Source of the DNA: JAHBXE01 sp044222195
GTDB taxonomy: Bacteria > Planctomycetota > Phycisphaerae > Phycisphaerales > UBA1924
Assembly: GCA_044222195.1 (NCBI GenBank)
Contig: JBGANS010000002.1
Location: 279,497 to 343,496, forward strand
Direction of reading: 5' to 3'
Length of the DNA: 64,000 bases
This document shows positions 1 through 9,345 of the stretch, one piece after another (position 1 is the stretch's first letter; each line of letters begins with the position of its first letter). Below the pieces are notes generated by a model. The model saw only the letters and a list, made by a program, of their open reading frames with translations. It ran no database searches and was not told where the DNA came from. The translations under genes were made by a program, and so were the position numbers.

Positions 1-812
1 TCTGAGGCCACGGCGATCAGGAAGTCCCGCCTGAACTGTTCAAATCGCCTCGCCTCGTAGACGAGGTTTCGTTCCGATTGGATCAAGTCCTCTCGCGCCA
101 CATCCCCGGCCCCGCGCAGCAGCGGCACCGTTCCCGAGAGCGCGAGTTTCGATGACTGAACGTACCCGCCCGTCGCCTGGTCCCGAAGCTGATCCGTCGC
201 TTCCGTCACCCACGACGCTTCCACCGTTCCGCCAAAGGGCAGCCGCTTGCTCACTCTCAGGTTGTTGATGATCGACAGCGCGTGCTGGAAGTCTCCGTTC
301 GCCCCCTGCCCAGCCACCTTCACCGATGTGTCATTGAACACCCGGGGCGACCAGAGGTGCCGCGTCGTCAGCAGCTGGATCGCCGCAAGGATGTACGACT
401 CCTCGGCCGCGAGATACTCGCTCGCCGACCGCTGCCCGACCCTCATCGACTCTGCGAGAGTCAGCTTTTTCGTATCCTTCCCTGCCTCCGGCTTGCCTTC
501 ATTCGCCTGATACTGGTCCAGGCGCGCGGCCACATCCCGCGCCTCGCCCGCGACGTCGTACTTCAGTTCATCTGCGCTGGGGTTGTTCGTCACCGGCTGC
601 TTTGCGCCCCAGTCCGGGCTCCGTCGAACTTCCTCACCGGTGAAGGTCCGGTCCGGCGCGTACGCATCGCGCCCCAGCGCCGCCGAGCGCTGCTCGAGCA
701 ACCGATTCGTCTCCGCATCGATGCCCCGCATCCCTTTCCCGCACGAGCCCGCTCCAAGCGCAAGGCCACCGACCGCCAGCACCCGCCACCCTAACACGAT
801 CCGATTTGTCAA
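1..812 (-). CDS. TolC-family outer membrane efflux lipoprotein (partial, C-terminus missing)
   Basis: The minus-strand frame is open from about 812 to the left edge, so the C-terminus lies outside the window. A TTG at 812-810 or a GTG at 797 begins a lipoprotein-type signal: Arg-containing N-region, hydrophobic stretch, then AGSC at the lipobox. After it come a polar linker and segments typical of outer-membrane efflux proteins: LTLAESM, many alternating polar and hydrophobic strands, 'GTVPLLRGAG' and 'ERNLVYEARRFEQFRRDF'. The family forms trimeric channels through the outer membrane for tripartite pumps or type I secretion. No pump genes are visible here; they may lie to the left. The start codon is uncertain because no strong ribosome binding site separates the two options. 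Confidence 0.75.
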   Translation of the reverse strand, partial: MTNRIVLGWRVLAVGGLALGAGSCGKGMRGIDAETNRLLEQRSAALGRDAYAPDRTFTGEEVRRSPDWGAKQPVTNNPSADELKYDVAGEARDVAARLDQYQANEGKPEAGKDTKKLTLAESMRVGQRSASEYLAAEESYILAAIQLLTTRHLWSPRVFNDTSVKVAGQGANGDFQHALSIINNLRVSKRLPFGGTVEASWVTEATDQLRDQATGGYVQSSKLALSGTVPLLRGAGDVAREDLIQSERNLVYEARRFEQFRRDFLIAVAS

Positions 813-1026
813 TGGGATATCCGCCCTTTCCGTGGGTCAGAATGTACCAGAATCGCCCCAATTTGTTGCTTCCGCAACGGGGCCTCCTATCATCTCCGTT
901 CCCCTGTTCACACCCCGGGATCAACCCTCCCGGATGATCGAAATCGCGGTTCCCGGCAGCGCAAACGCGGTTTTCCTGCTCGGGAAGCCACTACATGGGA
1001 ACCCTTAAGAGGGAGAATTTCGCCCG

Positions 1027-3813
1027 ATGCCTGCACTGACATTTGACGGGCGCAGTTTCATGATCGACGGTCGGCGGATCTGGCTCGTCAGCGGGTCGGT
1101 TCCTTACGCCCGCATCCCTCATGAATACTGGGCCGAGCGAATCCATGCCGCCTCCGTTGCGGGTCTCAACACCATTGAGACGCCGGTCTTCTGGAACCGG
1201 CACGAGCCCCGCCCCGGCCACTTCGACTTCAAGGGTGACAACGACCTGCGGCAGTTCGTTCAACTCTGTGCCCAGGCCGGGATGTACTGCATTCTCCGCA
1301 TCGGCCCCTTCGTCGGCCAGGACTGGGACTTTGGCGGCCTCCCCCCGTGGCTCACCGCCGTCAAGAACATCAAGTTCCGCGCCATGAACGGCCCTTTCCT
1401 CGAGGCTTGTTCCCGCTACATCTCCGCTGTTTCCGACCAGGTCCGCGACCTGCAGATCACCACGCCCGGCAAGGGCCCGCACGCCTTCAACGGCGCCGGC
1501 GGCCCCATCGTCCTGCTCCAGGCCGAATCGCAGTGGACCTGCGGCGATGAGGCCGCCGCCAACTCGTACCTGGGCGAACTCGGTCGCTACCTGCGAGAGT
1601 CCGGGTTCAATGTTCCCGTCGTCAACTCCAACAACCTCTGGGCCGGCGTGGAAAGCGAACTCGACGGCTGGACCGGATCGGGCGACATGCTCGGAACCGT
1701 CCGTCAGCTCGCCGCGGTCCGTCCCGATCAGCCGCGGATGATCATCGAGTTCAACGGCGGCGAGCCCGCCACCTGGGGCGTCAATTCGCCCGAGCGGACA
1801 CCCCCGGATGTGCTCGAGCACCGTCTCGCACAGATCCTCGTGGCAGGCGGCCAGTTCAACCTCCACCCGTTCTGCGGGGGCACCAACTTCGGCTTCTGGG
1901 GCGGCCGGCGCGCCGAAGCGCCCATCTCATCCAGCGGGTTCGTTGCCGCCGCGGCCGACTCCGGCTCTCCTCTGAACGAAGCCGGTGAACGCGGCCCGTC
2001 GTACGACGCGGTCCGCCGGATGTGCACCTTCGCCTCTCGCTTCGGACGCATCTTCTCCAACCTCGATCCGACGTTTCAACCGGTCGCGATTCTCCCCGGG
2101 CACGAAGAGGCCGATCGGGTCAAGAAGTCTCCGATTACCGTCGTTCACGCTACCGGCACGCAGGGCGGCGTCGCCTTCCTGTTCAGCCAGAGTCCTTCTC
2201 CCGGGCCCGTGACGCTCATCCTTCCCGAGGGTACCACGCTACCGGTGGATGTCGGCGACAGCCCGGTCTCCTGGTGCGTGTTCAACGCCAACCTGGGCGG
2301 CCGCTCGCGGCTCGACTACTGCGGCTTCAGCGTGTTCGGCCTCGTCGGCAAGGTACTGGTCGTCTTCGGCTCCGCTGGAATCGAGGGCCGGCTGTCCATC
2401 AACGGCACGCCGCTGATCACGACGGTCCCCAAGGGCGGCAAGTCGCCTTCCGTCATCGAACACGAGGGCATGACCGTCGTGGTCTGCAGCCGCGAACAGG
2501 TGTCCACCATTTTCCTGACCGACGACGCGGTCTTCATCGGCGCCTCCGGACTCACGTCCGGCGGTCATCCGCTCTCCCTCGAGGGGGCCAAGCACTGCAC
2601 CCGCATTTCCGCCGAGGGCGAGGTCAAGCAGGTGCTCGCGGTCCACCCGATGGTGACCAAGAAGTCCGAGCGTATCGCCATCTCTGACTGGACGGCCGCG
2701 GCCCCGCACGACTACGCCGATGGCACCAGCGCCCGCTACGCCTCCATCGATGGGGCGTCCGACCTCACGACGCTCGGGTGCCCCTTCGGCTACGGCTGGT
2801 ACCGCATCCGCGTGAAGTCCGCCAACGGTGGGGGAGCCAAGACCCGCATCGCCATGCCGCACAGCGGCGACCGACTCCACGTCTACCTCGACGGTGAGTT
2901 CTCCGGTCTTATCGGCGACGGCCCGGGAGCCACCTCCGATCTTTCTCTCACACTGAAGAAGGGCACGCACACGCTTGTGGTTCTGGCCGAGAACCTGGGC
3001 CGCCTTGCTGGCGGCGCGGACCTGGGCGAGGCCAAGGGCCTCTATGGCGACATCTGGGAGGTCAAGCCCATCCGTGCCGGCAAGGCCGTTATCAAGTCCG
3101 GCGACCCGTTCGATCCGCTCACCTTCCGTTCTCCCCTCTTTGAGGTTCAGCCCGGCGACATGACCCTGTCCGACCGAATCACCTGGACCATCCAGCACAA
3201 GAAGAAGCAGCAGCCCATCATCGTCACCATTCCGCCGCTCGATGGCCGCGCGATCCTGATGGTCAACAACAAGCCCGCGGCGTTCATCGACCGCGGGCTC
3301 AAGTCCCGCATCGTCCTCGGAACCGATCACCTCAAAGGTGGCGCCAATCTCATCCAGTTCGCGATTCTCCCGGATGATGCAAGCGACCCTCTCGCCCAGA
3401 TCGGTCCCGTGCTGACCGAAGGGGTTGAGTTCTTTGAAGGGGTCGCGGCGCTCTCGGCCAAGGCCGAGTGGGCGTTCGCCAAGTGGGAGCAGCCCAAGGC
3501 CGCCGCGTTCAAGGCTCCCAAGAGCGGTGGCAACGACGGCCACCCCTGCTGGTGGCGCAGCACGTTCAAACTGGTGGACACCCACAGCCCCGTCTACTTC
3601 GATGCCGCGGGCCTGACCAAGGGCCAGCTCTACGTCAACGGCCGGCACGTCTGCCGCTACTTTGTCGCCACCGCCGGCGGCAAGGCTGTCCCGCCGCAGT
3701 CGCTGTACGCCATTCCCGGTGCATGGCTCAACTCCGGTGAGGACAACGAAATCACCATCTTTGATGAGCACGGCGCTTCACCCGCTCGCTGCAAACTCCA
3801 CCATGGCGCGTAA
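1027..3813 (+). CDS. Glycoside hydrolase family 35-like protein (beta-galactosidase family), altered active site
   Basis: 928 residues. The N-terminal 330 residues form a GH35-type TIM barrel: 'GSVPYARIPHEYWAERI', 'ETPVFWNRHEPRPG', 'RIGPFVGQDWDFGGLPPWL' (91-109) and 'GPIVLLQAESQW' (159-170). The rest is beta-rich and probably holds jelly-roll domains. In GH35 enzymes the acid/base Glu lies in a VENEYG motif; here the aligned residues are E167-S168-Q169, so the expected Glu is Gln. The AEWD motif is QDWD. A nucleophile candidate remains at E241 ('MIIEFNGG'). No signal peptide is evident, so it looks cytoplasmic. A GAGGGAG ribosome binding site lies 11 bases before the ATG. Fold assignment is firm, but true beta-galactosidase activity is doubtful. 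Confidence 0.8.
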   Translation: MPALTFDGRSFMIDGRRIWLVSGSVPYARIPHEYWAERIHAASVAGLNTIETPVFWNRHEPRPGHFDFKGDNDLRQFVQLCAQAGMYCILRIGPFVGQDWDFGGLPPWLTAVKNIKFRAMNGPFLEACSRYISAVSDQVRDLQITTPGKGPHAFNGAGGPIVLLQAESQWTCGDEAAANSYLGELGRYLRESGFNVPVVNSNNLWAGVESELDGWTGSGDMLGTVRQLAAVRPDQPRMIIEFNGGEPATWGVNSPERTPPDVLEHRLAQILVAGGQFNLHPFCGGTNFGFWGGRRAEAPISSSGFVAAAADSGSPLNEAGERGPSYDAVRRMCTFASRFGRIFSNLDPTFQPVAILPGHEEADRVKKSPITVVHATGTQGGVAFLFSQSPSPGPVTLILPEGTTLPVDVGDSPVSWCVFNANLGGRSRLDYCGFSVFGLVGKVLVVFGSAGIEGRLSINGTPLITTVPKGGKSPSVIEHEGMTVVVCSREQVSTIFLTDDAVFIGASGLTSGGHPLSLEGAKHCTRISAEGEVKQVLAVHPMVTKKSERIAISDWTAAAPHDYADGTSARYASIDGASDLTTLGCPFGYGWYRIRVKSANGGGAKTRIAMPHSGDRLHVYLDGEFSGLIGDGPGATSDLSLTLKKGTHTLVVLAENLGRLAGGADLGEAKGLYGDIWEVKPIRAGKAVIKSGDPFDPLTFRSPLFEVQPGDMTLSDRITWTIQHKKKQQPIIVTIPPLDGRAILMVNNKPAAFIDRGLKSRIVLGTDHLKGGANLIQFAILPDDASDPLAQIGPVLTEGVEFFEGVAALSAKAEWAFAKWEQPKAAAFKAPKSGGNDGHPCWWRSTFKLVDTHSPVYFDAAGLTKGQLYVNGRHVCRYFVATAGGKAVPPQSLYAIPGAWLNSGEDNEITIFDEHGASPARCKLHHGA

Positions 3814-4330
3814 GCCCTCGTCAACGAAACCCCCGCTCTGGCAGGCCGCCGCCTCGTTTGCGGCCCGAGTCCACAAACATCAGACCCGCAAGGACGGCCA
3901 GACGCCCTACTTCGCCCATTGCTCGCGGGTCGCCACGACCGTCGCCACGCTCTTCGGCTGCACTGACGAAGTCGCCCTCGCCGCCGCGTTCCTCCACGAC
4001 GTCATCGAGGACTGCCCGGTGGACTATGACGAAGTCGCCGATCGCTTCGGGGGCGAAGTCGCGAACTGCGTCGCCGCCCTGACCAAGAACGCCACCCTGT
4101 CCGAGACGTCACGCGAGCGCGAGTACGACCGCCTCCTGGCCAAGGCCGACTGGCGGGCCCGGCTGATCAAACTCGCCGACGTCTACGACAACTGGATGGA
4201 CGCCCCGGACCCGGCCAAGCGCGCAAAGGTCCGTCTCAAGTGCCGCAGGGCCATTGAACTGGCCACCCCCGACGCCCGGTCTCACCCCGAGACAGCACGC
4301 GCGATCCGCATCGTTTCGACACTGGCCTAG
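3803..4330 (+). CDS. HD-domain phosphohydrolase (SpoT/MESH1-like)
   Basis: 175 residues starting at ATG 3803, overlapping the 3' end of the GH35 gene by 11 bases, so the two are probably cotranscribed and translationally coupled. The sequence carries the HD metal-binding signature of (p)ppGpp hydrolases: 'ARVHKHQTRKDGQTPYFAH', 'AAFLHDVIED' (HD pair) and 'RLIKLADVYDN' (last Asp ligand). This order matches the hydrolase domain of RelA/SpoT and the stand-alone MESH1-type enzymes. No synthetase, TGS or ACT domain is present. The likely role is removal of pyrophosphate from ppGpp-like alarmones or hydrolysis of a related nucleotide. The substrate is inferred from the family only. Confidence 0.78.
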   Translation: MARKPSSTKPPLWQAAASFAARVHKHQTRKDGQTPYFAHCSRVATTVATLFGCTDEVALAAAFLHDVIEDCPVDYDEVADRFGGEVANCVAALTKNATLSETSREREYDRLLAKADWRARLIKLADVYDNWMDAPDPAKRAKVRLKCRRAIELATPDARSHPETARAIRIVSTLA

Positions 4331-4354
4331 TGTGATTCAGATCCCGCCGGCGCC

Positions 4355-5524
4355 CTAGGGCTCTACGAGCATCACATCTCGCAGTTGCTTGTCCAGCTGT
4401 TCCACCCGGCGCTGGAGGGCGGCGATCTCCGCATTGATTTCCGCTCGGCGGGGCGCTGTCGCCTTCGACAGCTCCCCCTGCAGGAGGGAAATCTGCGTTT
4501 TGAGACCCGTTTGCTGCCGGACAATCTCGGCCAGCCACGCCGCCCGCTTGCGCTCGCGATCCACCACCACGTCCGCCCGGCCATCGCGAGGCCCGACGAT
4601 CACGTTCATCCCGTCGCGTGGAACCACCCGCACCGTCGGCGGGACCATTCCAGAACCCCATCGGACCTGGAGCCCGTCGCCCCGCGGCTCGCCCGCCGCG
4701 ACCACTTCCGGTCTGACCTGCTCCGGGTCCTGGAGCCGCCGGGTATCCGATCGGACAGTGGGGTCGGTATTGGGATCGCCCCCGTCGTTGTACCCGGGCC
4801 CGAAGTCCTCATCCCTTTCCACCCGCCACATTTCCGGCGTGAGCCCGCAGTCGATCGGCGCCAGTCGCTTGGGCATGAGCGACGAGAGCGAAGCCGTCCT
4901 CAAGCCCCAGGACTCCTCGATGACATCGGAAGTCACCTGGAACTGACCCCGCTGGTTTCGGTCCGCGATATTTCCCAGCCGCACCTTCAGATTCAGCGTC
5001 GCGCCGGCGCGGATCACCACAACCGGGATCTCATCTCCCGGATCGTGCGAGAACACGATCGGACGCATCTGGTTGATATCCGTCACCGATCGGCCATCGA
5101 CGGTGAGCAGGCGGTCCCCTGACCGCAGCACATCCGCGGCCGGAAACCCGGGCATGACCGACTGGAGCACCACCCCGCGATCGCTCGCCATCGGGTCCGC
5201 CTGCACCCCCATGACCGCGCGCGGCTCAACGCAGAACCGCGAATACGCCGCCGTCATCAACCGCTTCCATTGTTCCGGCCCGAGCGCCGAGCGCTTCATC
5301 GCGCTCTCGATATCTCGCAGCTTGATCTCGGAGGCATCTACGAGGCGGCGCTGAGCATCGAGCCGGAGCAGTACATCATCCGAAGCGAGATCCCTGATCA
5401 CGCCGTCGAGAATCGCGTTCGCATTGACGTCGGTGTTCCCCGGGGCGGGAACGGCGACCTGCCCCAGTGTGGAGACGCACACCATGGCCGGGACCAGCAG
5501 TGCAAGAACACGGCGAAAGGCCAT
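4355..5524 (-). CDS. Exported PDZ-domain protein with C-terminal coiled coil
   Basis: 389 residues. The ATG at 5524 is chosen over an in-frame GTG at 5545 because AGGAG sits 7 bases upstream of it. The N-terminus is a Sec signal peptide (RRVLALLVPAMVCVSTLGQ). Around residues 95-180 a PDZ domain is clear: 'RGVVLQSVMPGFPAADVLRSGDRLLTVDGRSV', then 'PGDEIPVVVIRAG'. The middle is Pro/Arg/Asp-rich and low complexity, and the last 70 residues ('KRAAWLAEIVRQQTGLK' to 'RVEQLDKQLRD') form a heptad-like coiled coil. No protease domain is fused, so this is not a DegP/HtrA enzyme. It may be a periplasmic scaffold; the function is unknown. Confidence 0.75.
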   Translation of the reverse strand: MAFRRVLALLVPAMVCVSTLGQVAVPAPGNTDVNANAILDGVIRDLASDDVLLRLDAQRRLVDASEIKLRDIESAMKRSALGPEQWKRLMTAAYSRFCVEPRAVMGVQADPMASDRGVVLQSVMPGFPAADVLRSGDRLLTVDGRSVTDINQMRPIVFSHDPGDEIPVVVIRAGATLNLKVRLGNIADRNQRGQFQVTSDVIEESWGLRTASLSSLMPKRLAPIDCGLTPEMWRVERDEDFGPGYNDGGDPNTDPTVRSDTRRLQDPEQVRPEVVAAGEPRGDGLQVRWGSGMVPPTVRVVPRDGMNVIVGPRDGRADVVVDRERKRAAWLAEIVRQQTGLKTQISLLQGELSKATAPRRAEINAEIAALQRRVEQLDKQLRDVMLVEP

Positions 5525-5561
5525 GAACAGGCTCCTACTCCGCACAGAGTCTAGCCCGCTC

Positions 5562-6782
5562 TCAGTCCCCGATCATGCCCGTCAAACGATCGGCATGCTG
5601 CTGCAGCCACGCCGTCTTCGCATCCGCCATCCGCAGGAAAGCGACCCCCGACAGCCCGGCAAAGCTCCCCGTTGCCGCGATCGGAATGATCGCCTCGACA
5701 ATCAACGCCTCGATCATCAACCAGGGCATGGCTTCAAGTTCCGCCGTTGAAATCACGCAATCCGGCACGGTCTCATATCCGCGGCAGAAACGCTTGAACC
5801 GGCCCTCATCCAGGCTCGTGGGCCACCGGTCCGGGTCCTGCCCCTGCATGGTGATCGAGAACTGCAGAACCCCGTTGGCAATATCGATCACGCGGGGACA
5901 ACTCCTCGCCGTGTCGTAGTCGATGACGGCGCTCACCCGCGACCCGCGGAAGAGCATGTTCCCGGGGTGCCAGTCCCCGTGGATGATCTGGTGCGGCCAG
6001 GTTGAGATGCCCAGTTCCTCGGCCCGGCGTGCCGCGTCGGCATAGCTGACCCGCAGCCGCTTGATGATCCCCGCCGCGCCGGGCTCTACGAGGTGCTGCT
6101 CCACCCTCGCCAGGTGTTCCTCGATTCCCTTGGCATTGTGAAAGCTCGCCGAGGTCGGCGTGAACGCAGACCCCCTGAACCCCGCGAGCAACCGGTGGAA
6201 CAGACCCAGCGCCCGGCCCGCGTCCGCCGTGGCATCCAGCGACTGGTCGTAATGGTCGCCGGGGATGAACTCGAACAGTTCGTACACAAAGTCGTCGAGG
6301 ACCAGCATGGTCTGCCCATCGGTCTTGGCGGCGATCAGTTTCGGCAGCGGAAACTTCCTGGCCGCCAGGTGGACCTGGATTTCGTGGCAGTACCGGACTC
6401 TTGCCACACCCTCCCGCCCCACGCGTCGCCTCTTCAGAAGAAACCGGCCGTGATCGGTCTTGAGCACGACTTTGGGCGCTCGCCCCGACCCGCGCTTGAA
6501 CTCCTTGACCGACTCGATCACGCCGATGTCGTATCGAGAGACGACCTTGGCGAGCTCTCCCGCTTCAAAGGTCGCCCGCGTCGGCTGGATCGGCGCCGAC
6601 GGCGCCCCGCTGCTGAGCCCGCTGGCGCCCGCGCTGGGTTGGAGCGCCGGCCACGAGCCCGACCCCGCCGCGCCGCCCTGGCCCGGGCTCGCCGTCGTCA
6701 CCGCCGCTTCGGGCCTGTGCCCGATGTCGGCAAGTCCGCTCGGCTCCGGTGGCGCTGGGTTGGTCTCCGCCGCGTCGCTCAT
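5562..6782 (-). CDS. APH/CotS-type small-molecule kinase family protein
   Basis: 406 residues. The first 90 are Pro/Ala/Ser-rich and look disordered. From about residue 90 the protein follows the aminoglycoside-phosphotransferase fold: a nucleotide-binding N-lobe ('PKVVLKTDHGRFLLKRRR'), the Brenner motif 'IIHGDWHPGNMLF' and the metal-binding 'SAVIDYDTARSCPRVIDIANGVLQ'. Related proteins include homoserine kinase type II, CotS spore-coat kinases and choline-kinase-like enzymes. Nothing nearby identifies the substrate; an antibiotic substrate is not indicated. It starts at ATG 6782, about 37 bases downstream of the PDZ gene in transcription order reversed (the PDZ gene follows it), so the two may share a transcript. 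Confidence 0.78.
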   Translation of the reverse strand: MSDAAETNPAPPEPSGLADIGHRPEAAVTTASPGQGGAAGSGSWPALQPSAGASGLSSGAPSAPIQPTRATFEAGELAKVVSRYDIGVIESVKEFKRGSGRAPKVVLKTDHGRFLLKRRRVGREGVARVRYCHEIQVHLAARKFPLPKLIAAKTDGQTMLVLDDFVYELFEFIPGDHYDQSLDATADAGRALGLFHRLLAGFRGSAFTPTSASFHNAKGIEEHLARVEQHLVEPGAAGIIKRLRVSYADAARRAEELGISTWPHQIIHGDWHPGNMLFRGSRVSAVIDYDTARSCPRVIDIANGVLQFSITMQGQDPDRWPTSLDEGRFKRFCRGYETVPDCVISTAELEAMPWLMIEALIVEAIIPIAATGSFAGLSGVAFLRMADAKTAWLQQHADRLTGMIGD

Positions 6783-6873
6783 GACCCTGTCTATTCGTCT
6801 CTTTCGCCTCGACCGTTCCCGGGCAAACCGGGGAACAACGCATCCCGGGAATCTCTCCTAAGGCCGGCGGGCG

Positions 6874-7764
6874 TTATTCGACGTTCTGAACCTGTTCCTT
6901 GATGCGATCGATCGCACCCTTGATCTCCACCGTCGCCCTCGAGATCTCCGAATCCGGCGACTTGCTGGCGATCGTGTTGGCCTCGCGAAGCATCTCTTGC
7001 GACAGAAAGTCCAGCGTTCGTCCCACCGGCCGATCCGTCGCCGAGGTGATCAACTCGCTGAACTGCTCCATGTGCCCCGAGAGCCGGCTGACCTCTTCGG
7101 CAATATCCGTCTTCTCCGCGTAGACCGCGATTTCCCGGATCAGTTCCACGGGCTCGAGCCGCAGTTCCGCCTGCGCCAGCATCAGTTCAATGCGGCCTTT
7201 GAGGCGCGCTTCATATTCACGAACCACCGTTGGCCCTCGGTCCGCAATTTTCTTGAGGAGCCCCGAGATCAGGTCCCGGTGCGAGGCCAGCTCCTGGAGC
7301 AGCGCCCGGCCTTCGACCTCTCGCATCTGGATCAGCCCGTTGCACGCCTTGTCGAGCAGCGGCAGGAACGCCGCCCTCACGCGCTGCAGCCGGGCCTCCT
7401 CATCCGTCGGCGGCTGCAAAACCCCCGGCAGCGACAGCAGCGACGCGACATCGATGCTCAGCTTGCCGGACGCGACGTGCGGCGACTTGTGCATCTGCTC
7501 GATGTACCGCTCCAGCGCCCGGTAGTTCACCTCCAGCGCCGCACCCTCCGTCACATCCGTGCACGACGCCGTCACCGTGACTGTCCCACGCGCCAGCCGA
7601 CGCCTCAGCGTCGATTCCATCTCCGCCTCAAGTCCCTGGTACGCATCCGGCAGCCGGATCACCGCCTTCAGGAACTTGCTGTTCAGCGACCGCACTTCAA
7701 CAAAGTAGTGCACCCCGCCCACCTGAGCCGACGCCTCGCCGAATCCAGTCATGCTTCGGATCAA
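6874..7764 (-). CDS. yicC: YicC-family protein (stress-related endoribonuclease family)
   Basis: 296 residues from a TTG at 7764, giving the family's usual opening IRSMTGFGEA. GGGAG lies 8 bases before this TTG, which favours it over the ATG at 7797. Conserved YicC features are visible: 'YFVEVRSLNSKFLKAVIRLPD' and the C-terminal 'VGRTLDFLSQEMLREANTIASKS' with 'EIKGAIDRIKEQVQNVE' (DUF1732 end). E. coli YicC is a single-strand endoribonuclease that affects small RNAs; this role is known for the family and not shown here. Length matches the usual 290 residues. Confidence 0.93.
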   Translation of the reverse strand: MIRSMTGFGEASAQVGGVHYFVEVRSLNSKFLKAVIRLPDAYQGLEAEMESTLRRRLARGTVTVTASCTDVTEGAALEVNYRALERYIEQMHKSPHVASGKLSIDVASLLSLPGVLQPPTDEEARLQRVRAAFLPLLDKACNGLIQMREVEGRALLQELASHRDLISGLLKKIADRGPTVVREYEARLKGRIELMLAQAELRLEPVELIREIAVYAEKTDIAEEVSRLSGHMEQFSELITSATDRPVGRTLDFLSQEMLREANTIASKSPDSEISRATVEIKGAIDRIKEQVQNVE

Positions 7765-7830
7765 CGCCGTGTCTCCCACGCCGCGATCTCGCGGCATGTG
7801 TGCAGCCTACCAAAAACCATCAGGCCGTTC

Positions 7831-8388
7831 TCAGCCCCCGGTCTTGGGCGCGCCGCCCGATCCGGGAGCAGCGGGGGGAGTGGTCGGTTCGGTCGCCGGA
7901 GGGGCGGACGGACTCGTGGCCGGGGTCGCTGCGGGCGGATTCGTCGCCGGAGGATTTGCCACGGGCTTGTCCGCGCCCTCTGGGGCCGGAGTCCCGGAAG
8001 AGGGTGCAGCGCCGGTCGCCGCGGGAGTCCCAGTCGCGGGAGCAGCCCCCGTCGCGGCCGGCTCGCCCGTCGCGCCGGTCGAGCCCGTAGCTCCGGTCGT
8101 TCCTGCCGTCCCGCCTCCGCTCACCGACGGCCTCAATGCGTAGTTCAATCCCACCGCGAACACCAGGTATATCCCGAAGATCGCGATCGTCGCGTACGTC
8201 AGCGCATCACCCGTCTTGGCGCCGAAGGCCGTTTGCCCGGACCCGGCCCCGGAGCCGAACGCTCCGCTCAGCCCGCCGCCCGACGGCCGCTGAACCAGCA
8301 CCACCAGCACCATCATCAGGCACACGAACAAGAACAGCACCACCAGCAGAGCCAGGGCCCACGTCGGCAACGCTCCAAGAATCAGCAT
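7831..8388 (-). CDS. secG: Protein-export membrane protein SecG with long Pro/Ala/Thr tail
   Basis: 185 residues from ATG 8388, with AAAGGA 5 bases upstream; a longer frame to 8460 lacks such a site. SecG assists SecYE/SecA translocation in the inner membrane. The N-terminal segment 'LPTWALALLVVLFLFVCLMMVLVVLVQ' is membrane helix 1. Then comes the SecG hallmark 'GGGLSGAFGSG...QTAFGAKTGDALTYATIAIFGIYLVFAVGL' with the second helix. The last 85 residues are a low-complexity tail of PAATGAAPATG-like repeats, much longer than in model SecG proteins. It follows tpiA on the same strand, an order common in bacteria. Confidence 0.93.
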   Translation of the reverse strand: MLILGALPTWALALLVVLFLFVCLMMVLVVLVQRPSGGGLSGAFGSGAGSGQTAFGAKTGDALTYATIAIFGIYLVFAVGLNYALRPSVSGGGTAGTTGATGSTGATGEPAATGAAPATGTPAATGAAPSSGTPAPEGADKPVANPPATNPPAATPATSPSAPPATEPTTPPAAPGSGGAPKTGG

Positions 8389-8501
8389 CCAGGTCCTTTC
8401 GATCGGGGCCAATAGTAGGACTTGACTTGCGGTGGTACCGTCGTCCGGCTCATACGCCATTTCCCCTCAGCCAGCCCGCATTTGAAGCGATGTCCGCCGG
8501 T

Positions 8502-9284
8502 TCAATGCCCGCCGACGCTCGCCGCGGACCTCACGATCGATACGAACTCCGACGCCTTGAGCGAGGCCCCGCCGATCAGCCCGCCGTCGATGTCGGGCTG
8601 CGAAAATAGCTCTCTCGCGTTGGCCGCTTTCATTGAACCGCCATACATGATCCGGATCCTCGCCGCGGCCTCTCTCCCGTACAGGTCCGCCAGAACGCGC
8701 CGGATCTTCAACTGCGCATCCTGGGCATCCGCCGGGCTCGCCGTCCGACCCGTGCCGATCGCCCACACGGGCTCGTACGCGATCGTCAACCGGTCCACCT
8801 GCTCCGGCGGAACCTCGCGAAGACCTAGCCGCACCTGCTCCTCATTCACCACGTCCGTCCGCCCCTCTTCACGCTCATCCAGTTTCTCGCCGACGCACAG
8901 CACGCACTCCAGTCCCGCGGCCAGAACGGCCTTGGTCTTTGAGTGCACAATCGTCTCTCCCTCGCCCAGGACATGCCGCCGCTCCGAGTGTCCGGTCAGC
9001 ACCACCGACACGCCGCAATCCCGGAGCATGGCCAGCGATACCTCGCCCGTGAACGCGCCGTCGGGCTCGTGGTACGCATCCTGCGCCCCGAGCCGAATCG
9101 CCGAACCACGCTCACGCAGAATCGACCCGACGGTGATCAAGTACGGAAACGGCGGAAACACAGCGACGTCTACTCCCTGCAAGCCCACCAGGCCGTCAAT
9201 CGCCCCCCGCACCAGCGCGGAAGCGCTCGCACGATCCGTGTTCATCTTCCAGTTTCCGCCGATAAAGGGCCGTCGCGTGGTCAT
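8502..9284 (-). CDS. tpiA: Triose-phosphate isomerase
   Basis: 260 residues, standard length. It interconverts dihydroxyacetone phosphate and glyceraldehyde-3-phosphate in glycolysis and gluconeogenesis. Catalytic motifs are complete: 'GGNWKMN' with the catalytic Lys, 'VVLTGHSERR' with the catalytic His, and 'IAYEPVWAIGTG' with the catalytic Glu. The phosphate-binding loop near the C-terminus reads 'IMYGGSMKAANA'. secG lies 113 bases downstream on the same strand and is probably cotranscribed. pckA, another gluconeogenic gene, is about 1.2 kb away. Confidence 0.97.
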   Translation of the reverse strand: MTTRRPFIGGNWKMNTDRASASALVRGAIDGLVGLQGVDVAVFPPFPYLITVGSILRERGSAIRLGAQDAYHEPDGAFTGEVSLAMLRDCGVSVVLTGHSERRHVLGEGETIVHSKTKAVLAAGLECVLCVGEKLDEREEGRTDVVNEEQVRLGLREVPPEQVDRLTIAYEPVWAIGTGRTASPADAQDAQLKIRRVLADLYGREAAARIRIMYGGSMKAANARELFSQPDIDGGLIGGASLKASEFVSIVRSAASVGGH

Positions 9285-9345
9285 GGGGAGGTAGGTTAGG
9301 GGGCCGCCGCGCGATTGTCAGAACCCCGGCCGCCGGGGACGGGAT

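Noticed and set aside
2239..3771. A 510-residue open frame on the minus strand
   Set aside because: It is antisense to the GH35 gene, has no recognisable domain and reflects the high GC at third codon positions.
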